From: Pseudomonadota bacterium
Lineage (GTDB): Bacteria > Pseudomonadota > Alphaproteobacteria > Rhizobiales > Xanthobacteraceae
DNA length: 44,774 nucleotides
NCBI GenBank assembly: GCA_018242205.1
Contig: JAFECJ010000035.1
Span: 1 to 44,774, forward strand
Direction of reading: 5' to 3'
How positions within the stretch are numbered: the stretch's first letter is position 1; each line of letters opens with the position of its first letter. Both the position numbers and the translations under genes were made by a program. The notes under the pieces are model-generated. The model did not search any database. It was not told the DNA's origin and saw nothing but the letters and a program-made list of their open reading frames with translations. Below are positions 39,724 through 44,774 of the stretch, piece by piece.

Positions 39724-41073
39724 ATGGACCTCCATTCGCTGCTGGCGACCTTTAGCGGCCAGGCCCTGCTCGGCGCCTCGAGCGTCGGACTGCTCGGCGC
39801 CGCCTTTGTGCACTACCGGCGCCGGCGCACGCAGTTCCTGCGGCTGTCGACCGCGCTCGACAACATGTCGCAAGGTTTGAACATGTTCGATTCGCGCGGC
39901 CGCATCGCGCTGACCAACCGCCGCTATATCGAGATGTACCGGCTTTCGACCGATGTCGTGAAGCCCGGTTGCTCGTTGCGCGAGCTGATGGTCGAGCGCC
40001 AGAAGACCGGTCTGTTCAACGGCGACATCGACAGCTATTGCGCCGACATCCTGGAACGCGCCCGCAAGGGCGGCGACATGGGCGCCTATGTGCCGGCGAG
40101 CGACGGCCGCGTCGTGCTGGCGAGGAACGAACCGCTCGACGGCGGCGGCTGGGTTTCAACGCACGAAGATGTCACCGAACAGCACAAGGCCGAACTTGAG
40201 CGCGCGGCAAGCCGCGATGCCGAGCAACGACGCACCCAGGTCGACGGCGCCATCGCCGAGTTCAAGCCACGGGTCGAGGCGATATTATCGCGCGTCGACA
40301 ACAGTGCCGCCACCATGCACGCCACCGCGAACGGCCTGCTCGGTTCATCCGACAAGACCTCGCAATGCGCCAACACGTCGGTCCACGCCTTCAACGAGGC
40401 CAGCGTCAATGTCGACACCGCGGCCGTCGCCACGGAAGAACTCTCGCAATCGATCGCCGAGATCAGCCGGCAGTTGACGCATACCAGCGACGTCGTTCGC
40501 CTCACGACCGAGGAGGCGCGGTCGATCGACAGCGAGATCACCGGCCTGGCCGACGGTGCGCAGAAAATCGGCGACGTCGTCAAGCTGATCAGCGACATCG
40601 CCGGACAAACCAATCTGCTGGCGCTCAACGCCACCATCGAAGCCGCGCGCGCCGGCGAAGCGGGCCGTGGCTTTGCCGTCGTCGCTTCCGAAGTGAAATC
40701 GCTGGCGGTGCAGACCGCCAAGGCCACCGAAGAAATCGCCAGCCACATCCACGCCGTGCAGGGCTCAACCGCCGGTGCGATCGAGGCCATCCGCAAGATC
40801 GCAGAGCGCATGAGCGAGATCGACGGCTACACGGCGGCGGTCGCTGCCGCGGTGGAAGAGCAGAGCGCGGCGACCGGCGAGATCTCGCAGAACGTGACCA
40901 GTGCCGCGCGCGGCGCCGCACACGTCGTCGAAGTGCTCGGCGGCGTCGTCGCCGCGGCGAGCGAAACCCGCAACTCCGCCGGCGTGGTGCGCGAAGCCTC
41001 GCAGACGGTCGAACGCGCCGTCGGCCATCTGCGCGTCGAGGTCGAGGATTTCCTCAAGCAGGTCGCGGTCTGA
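39724..41073 (+). CDS. PAS-domain methyl-accepting chemotaxis-like signal transducer
   Basis: The 449-residue protein has one membrane helix (about 10-32), a PAS_7-type domain (about 42-155; [22 protein letters not shown]) and a C-terminal MCP signalling domain with the conserved hairpin tip [21 protein letters not shown] and [15 protein letters not shown]. It lacks a periplasmic ligand-binding domain and a HAMP domain, so it senses an internal cue, through PAS, and signals to CheA/CheW proteins encoded elsewhere. AGGA five bases before the ATG supports the start. Three TTAAC half-sites (39593, 39610, 39663) precede it. It ends six bases from the convergent small membrane protein gene. Confidence 0.92.
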   Translation: MDLHSLLATFSGQALLGASSVGLLGAAFVHYRRRRTQFLRLSTALDNMSQGLNMFDSRGRIALTNRRYIEMYRLSTDVVKPGCSLRELMVERQKTGLFNGDIDSYCADILERARKGGDMGAYVPASDGRVVLARNEPLDGGGWVSTHEDVTEQHKAELERAASRDAEQRRTQVDGAIAEFKPRVEAILSRVDNSAATMHATANGLLGSSDKTSQCANTSVHAFNEASVNVDTAAVATEELSQSIAEISRQLTHTSDVVRLTTEEARSIDSEITGLADGAQKIGDVVKLISDIAGQTNLLALNATIEAARAGEAGRGFAVVASEVKSLAVQTAKATEEIASHIHAVQGSTAGAIEAIRKIAERMSEIDGYTAAVAAAVEEQSAATGEISQNVTSAARGAAHVVEVLGGVVAAASETRNSAGVVREASQTVERAVGHLRVEVEDFLKQVAV

Positions 41074-41079
41074 CCGGCG

Positions 41080-41349
41080 CTACGCGACGCCGCCGCCGAG
41101 GCGGATGACGACCATGGTGACGATCGCCAGGCAGAAGCCGAGCACGCGCGTCCGCATCGTCAAGGGCGGCCCGTATTCGAAGCCGCGCATGAAGATCACC
41201 ACGGTTTCAAACAAGGCAACCGCGATCAGCACCCAGAAATAGGGCGACACCGCCATCGTATTGCTCTGCGGCAGCATCACCGACACCGTGCCGGCGGCGA
41301 TGCCGCAGAGGAACGAGAAACCGAAGAAGATCCAGTCGATCCTCTGCAT
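41080..41349 (-). CDS. Small membrane protein downstream of ppdK
   Basis: The 89-residue protein has three hydrophobic segments (about 5-25, 34-53 and 67-87) with a short polar loop (MRGFEYGPPLTMRTR) between the last two. No family is recognised. Its ATG lies three bases after the ppdK stop codon, so it should be cotranscribed with ppdK. It ends in RLGGGVA a few bases from the chemoreceptor stop on the other strand. Confidence 0.65.
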   Translation of the reverse strand: MQRIDWIFFGFSFLCGIAAGTVSVMLPQSNTMAVSPYFWVLIAVALFETVVIFMRGFEYGPPLTMRTRVLGFCLAIVTMVVIRLGGGVA

Positions 41350-41352
41350 GGC

Positions 41353-44184
<2,832 letters not shown>

Positions 44185-44292
44185 TTTGCGAATGAGTCCT
44201 GGGTCGGAGGGAGATGGAACCCGGGGCCGTCAAATCACGCCAGCCGTTACGGCGCAAGCCCGGAAATCCGCAGTACCGGCAGGTCTTTCGGC

Positions 44293-44436
44293 CTAGCGGA
44301 AGATACCGAGGCCGATCAGGCCGATCACGATGAGATAAGCGGCGACGATGAAGTTCAGGAGCCGCGGCACGATGAGGATCAGGATGCCGGCAAGCAGAGC
44401 GACAATAGGCTGCAGATGGGCGACGCCGATGACCAT
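44293..44436 (-). CDS. DUF3096 small membrane protein
   Basis: The 47-residue product has two closely spaced hydrophobic segments: LQPIVALLAGILILIVPRLL and then NFIVAAYLIVIGLIGLGIF, ending FR. This text is characteristic of DUF3096, a family of tiny inner-membrane proteins of unknown function. AAGGA seven bases before the ATG supports the start. It lies 108 bases upstream of ppdK on the same strand. The gene is too short for common gene callers, but the family match makes it real. Confidence 0.8.
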   Translation of the reverse strand: MVIGVAHLQPIVALLAGILILIVPRLLNFIVAAYLIVIGLIGLGIFR

Positions 44437-44505
44437 GGGATTTTCCTTGTGGGGATGCAGGACGGAGGGAACAACGGATCAACTAGCACGGAGTTCCCAC
44501 TCACG

Positions 44506-44558
44506 CAGGGGCGCTTCCACAGCTTTAGTCGCGTGCCGGACATGCGAGATCGCCCCTG
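44506..44558. repeat. Inverted repeat enclosing a 37-nt loop
   Basis: CAGGGGCG (44506-44513) and CGCCCCTG (44551-44558) are perfect 8-bp arms. It is the first of a series of stem-loops that fill the gene-free stretch from 44437 to the right edge. A further hairpin AGGCC-CGGGGC-GGCCT is at 44566-44581. Confidence 0.5.
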
Positions 44559-44596
44559 TTGTTTGAGGCCCGGGGCGGCCTGCCTTCCCTCTTCCA

Positions 44597-44710
44597 CCCT
44601 CGGGGCAAAGCCGAGGGGATGGAGCGCCGCGAGGCGCCCGTTCGATTTCGCACCTTTGCGGTGCGCGGTTCTCCATAACGCGGAGAACCTGCGCCCCGCG
44701 GCGCTCCATC
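44597..44710. repeat. Branched, cloverleaf-like intergenic element
   Basis: An outer stem pairs 44618-44637 with 44691-44710 (19 of 20 bases complementary, GATGGAGCGCCGCG being the start of the left arm). Inside it lie two further perfect hairpins: CGCACC/GGTGCG (44649-44654 with 44660-44665) and GGTTCTCC/GGAGAACC (44667-44674 with 44682-44689). A 7-bp hairpin CCCTCGG/CCGAGGG (44597-44603 with 44611-44617) directly precedes the outer stem. Frames that cross the element are not protein-like. It is either a structured RNA or, more probably, a member of a dispersed palindromic repeat family. Confidence 0.65.
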
Positions 44711-44774
44711 GCGGTGTCATTACGACGCCGGGCCGCGCTTCTGGCGGCTGATCCGCCTCATCGGCGGGTAGCGC

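Noticed and set aside
44379..44720. Open frames on both strands through the right-edge element, one rich in Arg/Pro
   Set aside because: They run through perfect inverted repeats, lack ribosome-binding sites and read like translated palindromes rather than proteins.

Overview
This 44.8-kb window is GC-rich chromosomal DNA from an alphaproteobacterium, most probably of the Hyphomicrobiales (Bradyrhizobiaceae/Xanthobacteraceae-like). This rests on the protein families present (TIGR02301, DUF1499, TAXI-type TRAP transporter, PAS_7 sensors, PpdK, two perfect CtrA-type TTAA-N7-TTAAC boxes) and on codon bias; no rRNA marker is present. Genes are dense, mostly in short operons, and no CRISPR array, phage module or insertion sequence is visible.

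Region by region. 1-3.1 kb: the 5' end of a phenylalanine hydroxylase gene, a YjbR/MmcQ protein, an MHS-type MFS permease, an XRE-cupin regulator with a palindromic operator over its start, and an ABM-type monooxygenase. 3.1-7 kb: a zinc-ribbon protein, an exported FKBP prolyl isomerase with a strong terminator, a CtrA-box gene for a protein with EF-hand-like loops, and a zinc-ribbon metallopeptidase. 6.9-10.65 kb: an RpfF-type DSF synthase divergent from a six-helix PAS-GGDEF-EAL protein, a candidate fatty-acid signal/cyclic-di-GMP circuit. 10.7-13.9 kb: DUF1499 membrane protein, MBL hydrolase, exported beta-helix protein. 13.9-21.2 kb: a sugar-acid catabolic cluster in which an IlvD/Edd dehydratase and a TAXI TRAP transporter run leftward, while an RraA/HMG-aldolase-like protein, a FadR-type regulator and an EamA exporter run rightward from a shared control region.

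21.2-22.55 kb is an islet: a GSU2403-type nucleotidyltransferase gene with a TTG start, an AT-rich control region containing a 37-bp palindrome between two copies of a repeat unit, and tRNA-Pro(CGG). 22.6-30.4 kb is housekeeping and conserved-hypothetical: TsaC/Sua5, an FAD-dependent 2-hydroxyacid dehydrogenase, YpeA-type acetyltransferase, SRAP peptidase, a second CtrA-box gene, Nudix, TIGR02301, a tandem-receiver response regulator and YgfZ. 30.4-36.7 kb: aldo/keto reductase divergent from a LysR regulator, then Tag glycosylase, an HD phosphohydrolase, a tyrosine phosphatase and a thioesterase on the plus strand; opposite lie a [2Fe-2S] ferredoxin, an exported protein and AcuI. 36.8-44.8 kb: an MFS transporter, a SleB-type wall hydrolase, a PAS-only chemoreceptor, a small membrane protein, PpdK with a histone-H1-like lysine/alanine tail, a 47-residue DUF3096 membrane protein, and at the right edge a heavily structured intergenic element that folds into a branched cloverleaf-like shape.

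The observations most worth following are the RpfF/GGDEF-EAL pair, the AT-rich repeat architecture beside tRNA-Pro, the branched element at the right edge, and the two CtrA boxes in front of uncharacterised genes. All functions are inferred by reading the sequence; no database search was run.
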